From contig JAPZAS010000004.1 in the NCBI GenBank assembly GCA_027460525.1, positions 1-64,000 on the forward strand: 64,000 nucleotides of DNA, written 5' to 3'. The notes below the pieces were generated by a model. That model was not told the origin of the DNA. It did not search any database and worked only from the letters and a program-made list of their open reading frames with translations. This stretch comes from Candidatus Methanoperedens sp. (lineage in GTDB: Archaea > Halobacteriota > Methanosarcinia > Methanosarcinales > Methanoperedenaceae). Below, in pieces: positions 1 through 9,259 of this stretch. The position numbers were made by a program, and so were the translations under genes. How positions within the stretch are numbered: position 1 is the first letter of the stretch; each line of letters starts with the position of its first letter.

Positions 1-646
1 TTGGAACAGGCTTGGAGATATTCGCTCCATGCAGTATATCCTGCCCGTGGCAACGTGTACAGCTTGGGAGACCAGCAGGATGAGCAGGAAAAGTAAAAAC
101 CACGTCTGAGGTATGGTTACCTAACATCGAGTTGCCTGCATTCTGCATCACGTTTGAGAAGGCGGTTGTGGAGTTCTGGTGGCAGTAGGCGCAGTACTGA
201 TTTCCTGGTGGCAAGCCAAAGCTTGCATTGATGCCGTAATGCGCTGCACTTGAATTGGCGTTGAATTTAAAAAGAGTAGAGGTAATGTTGTGGCAATCGA
301 AGCAATTTGCGCTCACCGAGATATTAGCGTTTCTTATATGATTATTAACTCTGGGAGAGCTGACGACTCCATTTATATGGCAATCCTCACAGGCATAGGT
401 GGACACTACGCCTTCGAGCATTTTTGAGGTATTGTAGTGGCATACTATGCAGTCACTGTTGGAAATAATGCCAGCGCCATCGGTGGTGTTAACATCTCTG
501 TGTGAACCAAAGAGGGTTTCGTTTATAGCAGGGAAAACCCCTATGTCGTTTCTGTGACAGGACATGCAATCTTCGAACTGAGCATCCCCTACGTGAATAA
601 ATAAGAGAGCAATCGACAGTGCCAGTAAAAACACAACGTTTTTCAT
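1..646 (-). CDS. Multihaem c-type cytochrome, 3' end beyond window
   Basis: This reading frame starts at ATG 646 and stays open to the left edge, so only the first 215 residues are visible. An N-terminal signal peptide (MKNVVFLLALSIALLFI, then a polar region) is followed by six CxxCH haem-binding motifs: CMSCH, CIVCH, CEDCH, CFDCH, CAYCH and CTRCH. The protein should be exported and carry covalently bound haems on the outside of the membrane, consistent with extracellular or pseudoperiplasmic electron transfer. Asn-Xaa-Ser/Thr sites are frequent, typical of secreted archaeal proteins. Cytochrome c maturation genes at 35.5-37.1 kb fit this product. The electron partner cannot be told from the sequence. 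Confidence 0.9.
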   Translation of the reverse strand, partial: MKNVVFLLALSIALLFIHVGDAQFEDCMSCHRNDIGVFPAINETLFGSHRDVNTTDGAGIISNSDCIVCHYNTSKMLEGVVSTYACEDCHINGVVSSPRVNNHIRNANISVSANCFDCHNITSTLFKFNANSSAAHYGINASFGLPPGNQYCAYCHQNSTTAFSNVMQNAGNSMLGNHTSDVVFTFPAHPAGLPSCTRCHGQDILHGANISKPVP

Positions 647-734
647 GTGAGTAATCAGCGAATCCTATAAGCCAATCTTTTTTTCAGCACAGCTATCTAT
701 TTAACTTTAATTCCATAAATACCTTTGAGTCACG

Positions 735-1022
735 TTAATGACGCAGAGTCTGCCATTTCAGGAATAGCACAGCCAGCAGCATCAGCACAATCGCCAGAAT
801 CATGAGGAGCAGGGCATACCTTTTATCTGTTCCGAAAACAATCGGCACTGGACCGATTAAAATCACGCCTCCGCCTTTTATCTTTTCTTCTGTGGGTTCT
901 TGACCTCCCTCCTCCAAACTGGCGCTTTCCCTGGCAGAACGCATTATACCAAAAACCACTAAAAAAAATCCCAGTATTATCAGTACCATTCCTGCTGTGA
1001 TCAGAAGAGCCCAGTCAGGCAT
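735..1022 (-). CDS. TIGR00304/DUF131 family membrane protein, second copy
   Basis: A 95-residue protein with two predicted transmembrane segments around a GGGVILIGPVPIVFG motif. This motif is shared almost exactly with the gene immediately upstream, so the two are tandem paralogues of the archaeal TIGR00304/DUF131 family, whose function is unknown. I chose ATG 1022 because AGGAGG lies five bases upstream; a longer in-frame start at 1049 has no such site. The start lies 8 bases inside the end of the upstream gene, indicating translational coupling. Confidence 0.75.
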   Translation of the reverse strand: MPDWALLITAGMVLIILGFFLVVFGIMRSARESASLEEGGQEPTEEKIKGGGVILIGPVPIVFGTDKRYALLLMILAIVLMLLAVLFLKWQTLRH

Positions 1023-1239
1023 TTTTCCTCCTGAGAATAAAATACGCAATCATAAGCAGCAAGCCTATGACCATCGCAATTAACATCATCAAGGGTGATG
1101 TGCCGAATGCGATTGGTACCGGACCTATCATGACAAGTCCTCCGAAAGAGATATTCTGCGCTGATAATATCGTCCCGATTAGAATAAGCGCAGAACCTAT
1201 GAGTACAAGGTAAATCCCGAATTTGATTGTATCCGTCAT
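1015..1239 (-). CDS. TIGR00304/DUF131 family membrane protein, first copy
   Basis: A 74-residue protein with two hydrophobic segments and the central motif FGGLVMIGPVPIAFG, matching its neighbour at 735-1022. It overlaps the 3' end of the DUF366 gene by four bases, so the three genes form one minus-strand operon. Family members are small archaeal integral membrane proteins of unknown function; nothing in the sequence suggests a catalytic site. Confidence 0.75.
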   Translation of the reverse strand: MTDTIKFGIYLVLIGSALILIGTILSAQNISFGGLVMIGPVPIAFGTSPLMMLIAMVIGLLLMIAYFILRRKNA

Positions 1240-1796
1240 AGACTCTTTGTTTTTGCAATATCGCTTTCGATATCCTCTACTTCATGTACAAAAGTTTCGG
1301 CTATCTCGCTGGCAAAAGTTTTCCAGTCCTTTATCCCAAAGTCCAGAAGTGCGGCAGTCTTAACATCTTCGGGTGTCCCTCGTGTGATGAGGTTTATCCC
1401 GCAGTGTATTTTCTCACTCGATACGCCGGCGCTGGCAATACTCACTGTGAGCTTTCTCCCATCGATAAAAAGGTCATCACCGTTTCTGGTTGCTTTTATT
1501 CCATGCCTCTCAAGTGCATCCTTGATACAAACTATGAGAAGGCGCTGCATGTAATAAGCAAGGCGCATACTTGCAGGTGAATCGAACCTCTCCACGATAA
1601 TATGGATTAAATCATCGCCCCGAATGGTTTTTTTTGCTTTCCGGTCTTCAAGGTCCTTCATGTTATCAGGCGTCACATCCATCGGTCCATGGAAAACCAC
1701 GATGGAGTCACCCTTTATTCCCATGCTGTACGCCCAGAGCGGAGCTATCTGCGAGCCGTCGTATTTTATCGGGTTGGGGAGAAGCTTGGAGATCAT
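1236..1796 (-). CDS. DUF366 family protein
   Basis: A soluble 186-residue protein recognised as the archaeal DUF366 family, including the conserved opening around YDGSQIAPLWAY and a central ERFDSP region. The biochemical role is unknown. It overlaps the following DUF131 gene by four bases and lies 21 bases downstream of the pyrG stop codon, so it may be the second gene of a pyrG-led operon. There is no signal peptide or membrane segment. Confidence 0.75.
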   Translation of the reverse strand: MISKLLPNPIKYDGSQIAPLWAYSMGIKGDSIVVFHGPMDVTPDNMKDLEDRKAKKTIRGDDLIHIIVERFDSPASMRLAYYMQRLLIVCIKDALERHGIKATRNGDDLFIDGRKLTVSIASAGVSSEKIHCGINLITRGTPEDVKTAALLDFGIKDWKTFASEIAETFVHEVEDIESDIAKTKSL

Positions 1797-1817
1797 ACTA
1801 ATTGCTTTATTTACTCC

Positions 1818-3392
1818 TCACTCACTCGCTGCTTTCACAAATGCCAGAAAAGGAGGCGAGGGCTTCCCGGGTCGGGATCTGAACTCGGGGTGGAACTGCG
1901 AGCTAAAGAAGAACTTATGCCCCGGTATCTCAGCAATCTCCATCCTGCGGTCGCTCCTGCCTGTGAATTTCATGCCTTTTGCCTCTATCTGCGATATATA
2001 CTTGGGGTTTACCTCATACCTGTGCCTGTGACGTTCGATGAGTCGATCGCCATACATTTTGTATGCGAGCGACCCTTCTGTCAGTACAGCCTCGCAGTTT
2101 CCAAGGCGCATCGTGCCTCCCATGTTTTTAATATTTTCCTGCTCAGGCAAAAGGTCAATCACGGGATGTTCAGTCCGTGCAAGCTCAGAGCTATTGGCAT
2201 CCATCCATCCCACCATGTTGCGTGCAAACTCGATGACTGCAAGCTGCATCCCGAGGCACAAACCAAGATAGGGAACATTGTTTTCTCTCGCAAATTTTAT
2301 CGCAAGTATCTTGCCTTCAGTCCCGCGCACCCCAAAACCTCCCGGCACAAGAATTCCCTTGTATTTTTTAAGCATCTCCACTGCATCGGGTCTCTTCTCA
2401 AACTCCTCTGCATCAAGCCAATCGATCCTGACCCTGCAGCCACACTCTATCCCGGCATGCTTGAGCGCTTCGTTTATGCTTATGTAGGAATCCCCAAGAT
2501 GGGCGTATTTTCCAACAACAGCGACGCGTATCTCCTTCTCTATAGAAGCCATCTTTTTCATCAGGATATCCCATTCGTGGGATGTTTCCCCCGGAGTAAG
2601 CTTGAGCTTCTCCATCAGGTAGTCGGAAAGTCCCTCCTGTTCCATCATGGATGGGACGTAATAGATATCCTTTGCATCATGTGCGCTTACAACAGCATTC
2701 ACCGGGACATCGCAGAATAGTGCGATTTTTGATTTGGTATCAGAAAGTAAAGCTTCCTTGCACCGCGCCACGATGGCATCGGGCTGGAGACCAAGGCTTC
2801 GAAGTTCCCTTACCGAATGCTGCGTGGGCTTTGTCTTCTGCTCACCCTGCGTGTCCAATGGTACCAACGTTACATGCACCAGAGCAATATCCTCCCGTGT
2901 TTCATCGCTGTGCATCTGGCGCACCGCTTCAAGGAAAGGCATGCTCTCTATATCTCCGACTGTGCCGCCTATTTCTATGATGCATATATCTGCGCTGCTT
3001 TTTTTAGCCACTTTCCTTATACGTTCTTTTATCTCGTTTGTTATGTGGGGAATAATCTGCACAGTCTTTCCGAGATAATCCCCACGCCTCTCTTTTTCTA
3101 TAACTGTCTGGTACACCTGTCCTGTGGTGATGTTGTTCTCGCGCGTGAGTTCGATGTCGAGAAAGCGTTCATAGTTGCCAAGGTCAAGGTCGACCTCGCC
3201 CCCGTCCTTCAGTACAAAAACCTCGCCGTGCTGGTAGGGGCTCATGGTACCTGCATCGATATTGATGTAAGGGTCTATCTTGATAGCGGTTACATTGAAG
3301 CCCTTGTTTTTGAGAATTCTGCCGATGGAAGCTGCTGTTATCCCTTTCCCAAGCCCGCTCATCACACCGCCTGTGACTATGATGTACTTCAT
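1818..3392 (-). CDS. pyrG: CTP synthase
   Basis: Makes CTP from UTP using ATP and glutamine, the last step of de novo pyrimidine nucleotide synthesis. The N-terminal synthetase domain opens with the P-loop-like [17 protein letters not shown]. The C-terminal class I glutamine amidotransferase domain has the nucleophile region [10 protein letters not shown] and the His/Glu pair of SQFHPEF. At 524 residues it has normal family length. I start at ATG 3392; a GTG two codons earlier (3398) is possible. It probably heads the operon continuing into DUF366 and the two DUF131 genes. Confidence 0.96.
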   Translation of the reverse strand: MKYIIVTGGVMSGLGKGITAASIGRILKNKGFNVTAIKIDPYINIDAGTMSPYQHGEVFVLKDGGEVDLDLGNYERFLDIELTRENNITTGQVYQTVIEKERRGDYLGKTVQIIPHITNEIKERIRKVAKKSSADICIIEIGGTVGDIESMPFLEAVRQMHSDETREDIALVHVTLVPLDTQGEQKTKPTQHSVRELRSLGLQPDAIVARCKEALLSDTKSKIALFCDVPVNAVVSAHDAKDIYYVPSMMEQEGLSDYLMEKLKLTPGETSHEWDILMKKMASIEKEIRVAVVGKYAHLGDSYISINEALKHAGIECGCRVRIDWLDAEEFEKRPDAVEMLKKYKGILVPGGFGVRGTEGKILAIKFARENNVPYLGLCLGMQLAVIEFARNMVGWMDANSSELARTEHPVIDLLPEQENIKNMGGTMRLGNCEAVLTEGSLAYKMYGDRLIERHRHRYEVNPKYISQIEAKGMKFTGRSDRRMEIAEIPGHKFFFSSQFHPEFRSRPGKPSPPFLAFVKAASE

Positions 3393-3502
3393 GACCACTT
3401 TTTAGGAAAGCATTTGGCATATAGTTAATGGATTGCAGGATACAGATTCAAGCAAAGCAAACTTTTATATCCATACCTGCTTACATTTAGCCGGTGATCC
3501 AA

Positions 3503-3661
3503 ATGAAAGTATATATCTGCGAAAAAAGCTGCTGTCCTGCAGTCGAAATCCTTGGAGATGTGGTATTGATCGGAGAAGCCGCAAATACCGTGAGGTTAAA
3601 GAAGAATGAGTGGAACAGGCTGGTTGAGAAAATAAAATCAGGAGAGCTTGGCCTTATTTAA
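3503..3661 (+). CDS. Small Cys-containing protein of unknown function (52 aa)
   Basis: A short frame starts at ATG 3503 and encodes [18 protein letters not shown] followed by a charged helix-like tail. Three early cysteines (C6, C10, C11) are conspicuous. The evidence that it is real is positional: a TATA-like ACTTTTATATCC lies at 3461-3472 and GGTGATCC, complementary to the archaeal 16S 3' end, lies just upstream of the start. It overlaps the convergent pcm gene by eight bases at their 3' ends. I do not recognise the family; the cysteines could bind a metal, but that is a guess. Confidence 0.6.
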   Translation: MKVYICEKSCCPAVEILGDVVLIGEAANTVRLKKNEWNRLVEKIKSGELGLI

Positions 3662-4286
3662 ATCCCTTTTTACCCACAAGGGGCACGAACACAACGCCCC
3701 CTTTTGCCTCCTTTTTCAATCCATTGGTTTTTGTCACAAGATAAAGTTCCTGGAAATGCCTGCCCACAGGGATAATGAGTTTTCCCCCGACCCTGAGCTG
3801 GTCGGTCAATGTGTCAAGAATCTCAGGTGAGGCGCATGCAACGCTGATCCTGTCGTAGGGCGCAAAACCTGGCAATCCAAGGGAGCCGTCCTCCACAAGT
3901 ACGGTGACGTTGGTAATGCCCGCTTTTTTCAGGTTATCCCTGGCAAATAAAGCCAGACCTTCTATCGTTTCAACTGCATACACATGCCCGCTTCCGGCAA
4001 GTACTGCCATCACTGCAGCATGGTAGCCCGAACCGGCTCCTATCTCAAGGATTTTCATGCCATCCTGAATATCAAGGAGGTCGCACATTATAGCGACCAT
4101 ATGAGGGGCTGATATAGTCTGCCCCCATCCTATGGGTAATGGATAATCAACATACGCATTCCTCTTCTCCCTTTCAGGGACAAAGAGGTGTCTTGGGACT
4201 TTACGCATGGCATCAAGCACCCGTTCGCTTATACCGTGCAGCCGCAAATCCTCCATCAGGTTGTTGTTCTGGACTTCAAACTCCAT
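3654..4286 (-). CDS. pcm: Protein-L-isoaspartate O-methyltransferase
   Basis: Repairs age-damaged proteins by SAM-dependent methylation of L-isoaspartyl residues. The 210-residue length, the substrate-side sequence around [20 protein letters not shown] and the SAM-binding motif [15 protein letters not shown] are diagnostic of the PCMT family. It starts 31 bases inside the 3' end of the upstream zinc-finger gene, so the two are likely co-transcribed and coupled. Confidence 0.94.
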   Translation of the reverse strand: MEFEVQNNNLMEDLRLHGISERVLDAMRKVPRHLFVPEREKRNAYVDYPLPIGWGQTISAPHMVAIMCDLLDIQDGMKILEIGAGSGYHAAVMAVLAGSGHVYAVETIEGLALFARDNLKKAGITNVTVLVEDGSLGLPGFAPYDRISVACASPEILDTLTDQLRVGGKLIIPVGRHFQELYLVTKTNGLKKEAKGGVVFVPLVGKKGFK

Positions 4287-4924
4287 ACAGACTCCCGCTT
4301 TTTAATCACAACGCGCTCCCCAGCGCTTGAAATTCTTCTGGGTTCGCGGATTCCGGAGTCGGCGTAAATGCGCCTGATATCCTTTGCCTTAATTGCAACA
4401 CCTTTTCTGCTTTTAAAGCCACCGCCCCTTATTTTTATCCTGATGATTTTTAATTCGCGATTGTTTACCCTGACTTTATCCCCGATCACAAATTCCCGCT
4501 CACCTGGCACCCGCATTTCTATGGATTCGGTTATTCTCCCGCGGCTTATTGCTATTTTCGCAACCACCTCATCAATCGCACGCGCCCAGATGGTGTTTAT
4601 GTCTTCTGCCTCAGCGCTATCTTTCCTTTTATCCCCGACCTCAAGAGAAGCAACCTGCACAAGAGTGGCTTCCCCGGTTTCCTCGTCGTCTATAACGAGT
4701 TCGTCACCCTTCCTTATTATACCTGAAAGCATGGCACTTGCATGAATTGCTTTTTCTCCCCTGCTCACGATCACCCTCACCAGCATTTTTTTAGGCTTTT
4801 TCTCTCTGTGAACCGATCCGCACTCCTCGCACTGCAAAAGTATATCCCTTCCGCCTTTCAGAATAATATGGGGTACAGGTGTAAGCGGCGAGCATGAAGG
4901 ACATGCTGCCTCGATTTTTTCCAT
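4256..4924 (-). CDS. HVO_0476 family zinc-finger protein
   Basis: A 222-residue protein with an N-terminal zinc ribbon formed by two CxxC pairs (CPSC near residue 9 and CEEC near residue 33), then a long beta-rich region ending in a basic tail. It matches the archaeal family named after Haloferax HVO_0476, whose function is unknown but which looks like a nucleic-acid-associated protein. A TATA element (TATTTATATG on the minus strand, about 4945-4955) lies shortly upstream, so it is probably the first gene of the pair with pcm. Confidence 0.75.
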   Translation of the reverse strand: MEKIEAACPSCSPLTPVPHIILKGGRDILLQCEECGSVHREKKPKKMLVRVIVSRGEKAIHASAMLSGIIRKGDELVIDDEETGEATLVQVASLEVGDKRKDSAEAEDINTIWARAIDEVVAKIAISRGRITESIEMRVPGEREFVIGDKVRVNNRELKIIRIKIRGGGFKSRKGVAIKAKDIRRIYADSGIREPRRISSAGERVVIKKRESVWSLKSRTTT

Positions 4925-5040
4925 ATCACAAAATTGGAGGCTCTCTACATATAAATATCTAATAGAGTTACAAATATAAGGTCAGGTAAGATAATTTTAA
5001 ATAGAAAGATAACCTACAAAGACTAACCGGAGGTAATGGT

Positions 5041-5388
5041 ATGAGGCTGAGCAAACAAACTTTAATTTTTGCAACAATTGTACCCCTGATATTTGGAGTA
5101 GTAATTCTCTGGAATTTCATGGATGCAATAAATATATTAAAGCCGCTTGATCAATCCACAGCGCTGGTATACAGCCAGGTGGTTGTTATCGGTATTTTTT
5201 CATTCTTGGCTCTTGCAGTGTACTGGTGCGTAATGATGTACCTGATATATCTGCTCCAGGAGAACTTGCAAATACTGGATGCAAATCTTGATAAGGCAGC
5301 AGATATCGGTGCCAAGCACCTTACAGAATCAAAGAACCTGCTGAATCAGGTTATAGCCATTCTGAAAAGATATGAATCAAGCCAGTAA
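5041..5388 (+). CDS. Two-TM membrane protein with C-terminal coiled coil, unknown function
   Basis: A 115-residue protein with two transmembrane helices (about residues 7-27 and 45-71) separated by a short loop, followed by a soluble, heptad-like helical tail from about residue 75. It resembles membrane-anchored scaffold proteins but I do not recognise a family. Expression signals are clear: TATA-like TTTTAAATAG at about 4993-5003 and GGAGGT ten bases before ATG 5041. It appears monocistronic and ends in a strong hairpin terminator. Confidence 0.65.
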   Translation: MRLSKQTLIFATIVPLIFGVVILWNFMDAINILKPLDQSTALVYSQVVVIGIFSFLALAVYWCVMMYLIYLLQENLQILDANLDKAADIGAKHLTESKNLLNQVIAILKRYESSQ

Positions 5389-5426
5389 TATGCCAAAAGC
5401 ATATTACTAATTTTTTTTATTTTTAT
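5384..5426 (+). terminator. Hairpin plus T-tract terminator
   Basis: A perfect 10-bp inverted repeat, AGTAATATGC and GCATATTACT with a five-base loop (5384-5408), is followed by a long T-rich run. The stop codon of the membrane protein lies in the 5' arm. This looks like a bacterial intrinsic terminator; in archaea the T-run alone usually suffices. It lies between two convergent genes and may serve both. Confidence 0.7.
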
Positions 5427-5427
5427 T

Positions 5428-5952
5428 TTACACCACTAATTTTTTAGCATACCCTATAAGCCCGCCGGCATCGACTATACCGCGCACGAAGTCGGGAAGC
5501 GGCGTTGCCTTGTAAGTCTGGCCCTTTGTGGTATTGGTGATTATGCCGGACTTAAAATCGACTTCTACGTGGTCTCCTTCCTCTATCTTATCCGTATCTG
5601 CGCACTCAAGCAGTGGAAGTCCGATGTTTATGGCGTTCCTGAAAAAGATGCGCGCAAAGGAGCTTGCGATGATGCATTGTACCTTCGCTCCCCGAAGCGC
5701 GAGAGGCGCATGTTCGCGCGATGAGCCGCACCCGAAATTGAAGCCTCCTACTACGATATCCCCTTCTTTCACGCCGCGGGCAAATTCAGGGCGCACGCCC
5801 TCAAAAGCGTGTTTTGCAAGCTCTTCGGGTTTATTGATGGTGAGGTACTTGCCCGGGATTATTGCATCGGTGTCTATGTCATCCCCGAATTTCCAGACGT
5901 TTGCGGGGAGTTTAAGGTCTTTTTCAAGGTCAACTGTGAGTTTCTGCTTCAT
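5428..5952 (-). CDS. 3-isopropylmalate dehydratase / homoaconitase small subunit
   Basis: The 174-residue small (swivel) subunit of an aconitase-family isomerase. Key features are DDIDTDAIIPGKYLT, FNFGCGSSREHAPLAL and SFARIFFRNAINIGLPLLE. Small subunits of this type pair with a [4Fe-4S] large subunit, which is not in the window. The substrate-recognition loop reads YLTI; this loop is what separates isopropylmalate isomerase (leucine pathway) from methanogen homoaconitase (coenzyme B pathway), and YLTI does not match either classic version I recall, so I leave the specificity open. Confidence 0.88.
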   Translation of the reverse strand: MKQKLTVDLEKDLKLPANVWKFGDDIDTDAIIPGKYLTINKPEELAKHAFEGVRPEFARGVKEGDIVVGGFNFGCGSSREHAPLALRGAKVQCIIASSFARIFFRNAINIGLPLLECADTDKIEEGDHVEVDFKSGIITNTTKGQTYKATPLPDFVRGIVDAGGLIGYAKKLVV

Positions 5953-5988
5953 GAAGGGCTGAATTGGCTGGAAAGGTAATAAGATTTA

Positions 5989-6291
5989 TTAATTATACTC
6001 TCTCCACGTCTTCCCGCACTTCGTGCACCTGAAAAACCTCACCTCGCTCTCATCAGCCGAGCGAAGCTGCCTGAGCCACCAGTAAGCTGTATCGTTTCCG
6101 CAGTCCTCGCATCTAACTCTGGTCGTGGGCATCCCCATCTCGCGTCCCTCCAGGACAGTTACCTCGCGCTCATCCCGTTTGGTCTTTGAGACAAAACCTC
6201 CTTTTATCTCTTGTTCATGCCCACATTTCCTGCACTTATAGACATTTTTAGCGGGCATCATCATGCTCTTGCATTTAGGACAAAATTCCAT
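5989..6291 (-). CDS. tfs: Transcription factor S (TFIIS-like cleavage factor)
   Basis: A 100-residue archaeal TFS, which stimulates RNA cleavage by stalled RNA polymerase. An N-terminal zinc ribbon (CPKC and CRKC) and a C-terminal TFIIS-type ribbon (CEDC and CTKC) are visible. The tip of the C-terminal ribbon carries the acidic pair DE in [11 protein letters not shown], which is essential for cleavage stimulation in the family. I use ATG 6291, preceded by GAGTGAT, rather than a GTG three codons earlier. The start overlaps the end of the Nudix gene by 17 bases. Confidence 0.93.
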   Translation of the reverse strand: MEFCPKCKSMMMPAKNVYKCRKCGHEQEIKGGFVSKTKRDEREVTVLEGREMGMPTTRVRCEDCGNDTAYWWLRQLRSADESEVRFFRCTKCGKTWREYN

Positions 6292-6727
6292 TGATATCAC
6301 TCTTGGCGTTCTCTATGATTTTATTATGGTCAAATGCCAGTTCGGGTATTTCATTCAAACCGAAAAGCCCTGTCTCTTTAGCATCCGAACCTGCTTTAAG
6401 TTTTCCCCTGCCTTTTGCAAGATAACATATTGAAACAGTATGACCTCTGGGGTCGCGCAAAGGTTCCGAGTACACGCCAAGAAGCTTGATTATTTCTATA
6501 TCAAGCCCTGTCTCCTCCTTTGCCTCACGAACAGCAGCCTCTTCAACAGTTTCTCCCACTTCAACAAACCCGCCGGGAAGCGCAAAACGATCCTTAAAAG
6601 GCGGGTTTTTGCGCCTGATAAGCACGATTTTCCCATCGTATATAATAAGTGCATCCACAGTCAGCAATGGCGTTACAGGAACAAATCTGCTCCCTTCCGA
6701 GGCGCGATTCGGAATCTGCGGTTCCAT
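6275..6727 (-). CDS. Nudix hydrolase, ADP-ribose pyrophosphatase-like
   Basis: Hydrolyses a nucleoside diphosphate linked to another moiety. The Nudix box runs from [15 protein letters not shown] through REAKEETGL and keeps the REXXEE metal-binding core. The protein is 150 residues, one domain, and resembles the ADP-ribose pyrophosphatase/NUDT group; the true substrate cannot be read from the sequence. It lies two bases downstream of the Drg GTPase stop and overlaps the TFS start, so drg-nudix-tfs form an operon. Confidence 0.88.
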   Translation of the reverse strand: MEPQIPNRASEGSRFVPVTPLLTVDALIIYDGKIVLIRRKNPPFKDRFALPGGFVEVGETVEEAAVREAKEETGLDIEIIKLLGVYSEPLRDPRGHTVSICYLAKGRGKLKAGSDAKETGLFGLNEIPELAFDHNKIIENAKSDINGILS

Positions 6728-6729
6728 TC

Positions 6730-7821
6730 TTATTTCCTCAATACTATCGTAAGTATATCGTTGTCGTACAGCACATGCTCAATACCTGCGCGCTGACCTT
6801 CATGCTTCGCAGACAAGCCCCAGACCTGCGCGTACCTGAACCTTTTTTTGAAATCGCGGTGAAGTTTGTCGCATATGTCGCCAACTGTGGAACCGTACCT
6901 CACTATCAGTGGTTCGTCCATGTCGGCGGGCTTGCCCTGGGGCTTCAGGTAAATCCTGATAAACCCTAATTTTTCATACAGTTTTTCTTTAAGCTCTTCG
7001 ATATGCACCTTTTTATCAGCAGAAACCAAAAGCGCATCCGGGAATTTCTCTTTACATTCCCTGAGTGTGTATTCGTCCGCAAGATCGATTTTATTGATTA
7101 CCACAACAGCAGGGATATATTTCCTGTTACCAAGGACAGCATCTATCAACTGGTCGATGGTGATATTCTCACGTATCAATACGTTGGCGTTGTGGATTCT
7201 GTACTCTCCAAGAATGGATTTTATGGTGTCCTCATCTAGACCCAGTTCAACAGTGCTGTTGATACCTACTCCACCCCTTGCTTTTTTCTTTATCGTGACA
7301 TCCGGCGGTCTTGAATTGACGCGGATGCCCGCTTCATTTAATTCCTGGACGAGAACATCATAGTGTACGAGCTGGAAAACGTCGAGCAATATCACCGCAA
7401 GGTCAGCGTTCCGTATTACAGCGATGACCTCCTTGCCCCTGCCCCTGCCTGAGGCAGCCCCCCGTACAAGTCCAGGCACGTCCAGTATCTGGATTGTGGC
7501 TCCCTTGTATTCCATCGCCCCCGGCACCACGTCAGTTGTGGTAAATTCATAGGCTGCAACCGCAGATTCTGTACCTGTGAGACTGTTCAGGAGTGTACTT
7601 TTGCCTACCGACGGGAATCCCACGAGAACAACGGACGCATCGCCGGATTTCTTCACCGAGAACCCCTCCCCGCCCGATTTTGACGACGCTCTTTTCTGTA
7701 CCTCGTCCCTCAAACGGGCAATCTTGGATTTAAGGCGACCGAGGTGACCTTCGGTGGCTTTGTTGTATTTTGTTTTGGAGATTTCATCTCCGATTGCCTT
7801 TATTTCTTCTTCGATGGTCAT
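6730..7821 (-). CDS. Drg-type Obg-family GTPase with TGS domain
   Basis: A 363-residue GTPase of the DRG branch of the Obg family, usually ribosome-associated. G1 is [10 protein letters not shown]3 is DVPG and G4 is NKID. An N-terminal helical region (1-60) precedes the G domain and a TGS domain closes the protein (about residues 290-363, with the late motif [19 protein letters not shown]). DRG proteins occur in nearly all archaea and eukaryotes. It is the first gene of the operon with the Nudix hydrolase and TFS. Confidence 0.93.
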   Translation of the reverse strand: MTIEEEIKAIGDEISKTKYNKATEGHLGRLKSKIARLRDEVQKRASSKSGGEGFSVKKSGDASVVLVGFPSVGKSTLLNSLTGTESAVAAYEFTTTDVVPGAMEYKGATIQILDVPGLVRGAASGRGRGKEVIAVIRNADLAVILLDVFQLVHYDVLVQELNEAGIRVNSRPPDVTIKKKARGGVGINSTVELGLDEDTIKSILGEYRIHNANVLIRENITIDQLIDAVLGNRKYIPAVVVINKIDLADEYTLRECKEKFPDALLVSADKKVHIEELKEKLYEKLGFIRIYLKPQGKPADMDEPLIVRYGSTVGDICDKLHRDFKKRFRYAQVWGLSAKHEGQRAGIEHVLYDNDILTIVLRK

Positions 7822-7884
7822 CTGCTCTAATAGCTGTAATCAAGGCAAAAAGGATTTGGGTTATAAGAGCGTGCTTGAACCACA

Positions 7885-9153
7885 ATGCAAGCATTACTCG
7901 ATTATCTGGAATCCAAAACAGGCGAGACTGTAAAGAAACTGGACGAACTTGTACGCATTCCCACGCAGGTGCCACCGGGTGAGAACTATGAAAAAATTAT
8001 GGACTTTGTAGCTTCCAGACTCAAAGACCTTGATTTTGAGGTTGAGATTATTCACATGCCCAGGGAATTATTTGAGAAGAAAAATCCCAGGCTTTCGCAT
8101 CTTCAGGGAATGAGGGTTAATTTATGTGCTACAAAAAATGTGAGTGCACAGAAGACGCTTCTGATCAACACCCATCTTGACGTTGTCCCTGCAAGTGCCA
8201 ACTGGAGTGTGCCGCCGTTTGAAGTCACGACCAAGGATGGGCGCCTCTTGGGGAGAGGCGTAGCAGATTCAAAAGGAGGTGTTGCCGCGCTTTTAACTGT
8301 ACTCTCAGCTATGCGAGAACTAAAACTAAAACCAAAGTACAACCTGACCATCGCCCTGACGACGGATGAGGAGATGGGGCCCTATTCCGGTCTTTGCCAC
8401 CTTGCAGACCTCGGAAAACTCAAGGCTGATTATTTTTTAAGTATGGACGGAGACAGCGATGATATCACAATAGCTTCCAATGGCAATGTGGACTGGCAGA
8501 TAGATGTATTTGGGAAATCATACCACAGCGGGAGCAGTTTTCTTGGCGTGAATGCCATAGAGAAATCAGTTCCTGTGATGAATGAACTGCTTGAATTGAA
8601 GGCAAAGGTTGAGAAAAGACGCTCAACAGTGCCGGCAAGTGTTGCGATTTCCCGGAAAACCGGGATTAAAACGCTCATGCCCGTTCTCAATATAACAGTG
8701 ATCAACGCAGGTGTAAAACAGAACATCATACCCGATCGGTGCACGATGAAAGGAGACCGGCGATACATCCCGGAAGAGAAATTCCAGGACGTCTGCAGGG
8801 AATTGAACGCTGCAATCACGCGCGTAAAGGAAAAACACCCTGATATTGATCTTAAATTGAGATGCGATGACATATATGCGCCTATGCTTACTGATAGGAA
8901 CCATCCATGGGTTACGGAAGTGGCGAGGGTTGCGGAGGAGGTTGCCGGAAGGGAGGTGAGGCTTGCAGGAGCGCAGGGGAGCCTTGACGTGGCTTATGCG
9001 GTTAAAGTTACGGGGCTGCCTGCATGCTGTTTTGGACTGGGAAGAAGGACGGAGAGCAACGCACATGCAGAGGATGAGAATATCCTGATAGAGGATCTGG
9101 TGATGTACACCAAGTTCCTGGCGAGGTTGATGTGTGGCAAATTTCAAGAATAA
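7885..9153 (+). CDS. M20 family metallo-hydrolase (ArgE/DapE/ACY1 type)
   Basis: A 422-residue zinc-dependent amidohydrolase. Metal-site motifs are visible in order: NTHLDVVP, GRGVADSKGG, TTDEEMGP and a late His region near NAHAEDEN. A dimerisation domain is inserted at about residues 195-310 (begins near FGKSYHSG). Family members release succinate or acetate from N-acyl amino acids. A diaminopimelate epimerase is encoded at 17.6 kb, so DapE is a reasonable guess, but specificity is not settled. TATA-like GTTATAAGA at 7859-7867 lies about 25 bases before ATG 7885, suggesting a leaderless mRNA. Confidence 0.85.
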   Translation: MQALLDYLESKTGETVKKLDELVRIPTQVPPGENYEKIMDFVASRLKDLDFEVEIIHMPRELFEKKNPRLSHLQGMRVNLCATKNVSAQKTLLINTHLDVVPASANWSVPPFEVTTKDGRLLGRGVADSKGGVAALLTVLSAMRELKLKPKYNLTIALTTDEEMGPYSGLCHLADLGKLKADYFLSMDGDSDDITIASNGNVDWQIDVFGKSYHSGSSFLGVNAIEKSVPVMNELLELKAKVEKRRSTVPASVAISRKTGIKTLMPVLNITVINAGVKQNIIPDRCTMKGDRRYIPEEKFQDVCRELNAAITRVKEKHPDIDLKLRCDDIYAPMLTDRNHPWVTEVARVAEEVAGREVRLAGAQGSLDVAYAVKVTGLPACCFGLGRRTESNAHAEDENILIEDLVMYTKFLARLMCGKFQE

Positions 9154-9229
9154 TAGCTGATCCAATTATTTTAAAAAGTGCAAGGCTGGTTATCGCATTA
9201 ATTTTATATTCCCCTGCCACCATTATACA

Positions 9230-9254
9230 CACCTGCGCTTTTAAGCGTGAGGTG
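9230..9254 (+). promoter_or_regulatory. Hairpin sequestering the ribosome binding site of the DUF350 gene
   Basis: CACCT-CGCTT pairs with AAGCG-AGGTG around a two-base loop, with small internal bulges. The 3' arm contains most of the GAGGTGA ribosome binding site for ATG 9260. A TATA-like TTTTATATT lies at about 9202-9210, so the transcript would begin close to the 5' arm. Translation may depend on opening this stem; inferred from sequence only. Confidence 0.45.
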
Positions 9255-9259
9255 AAATT

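Noticed and set aside
1689-2720. 343-codon plus-strand frame opposite pyrG
   Set aside because: Antisense to CTP synthase, which has all catalytic motifs; product composition is not protein-like.
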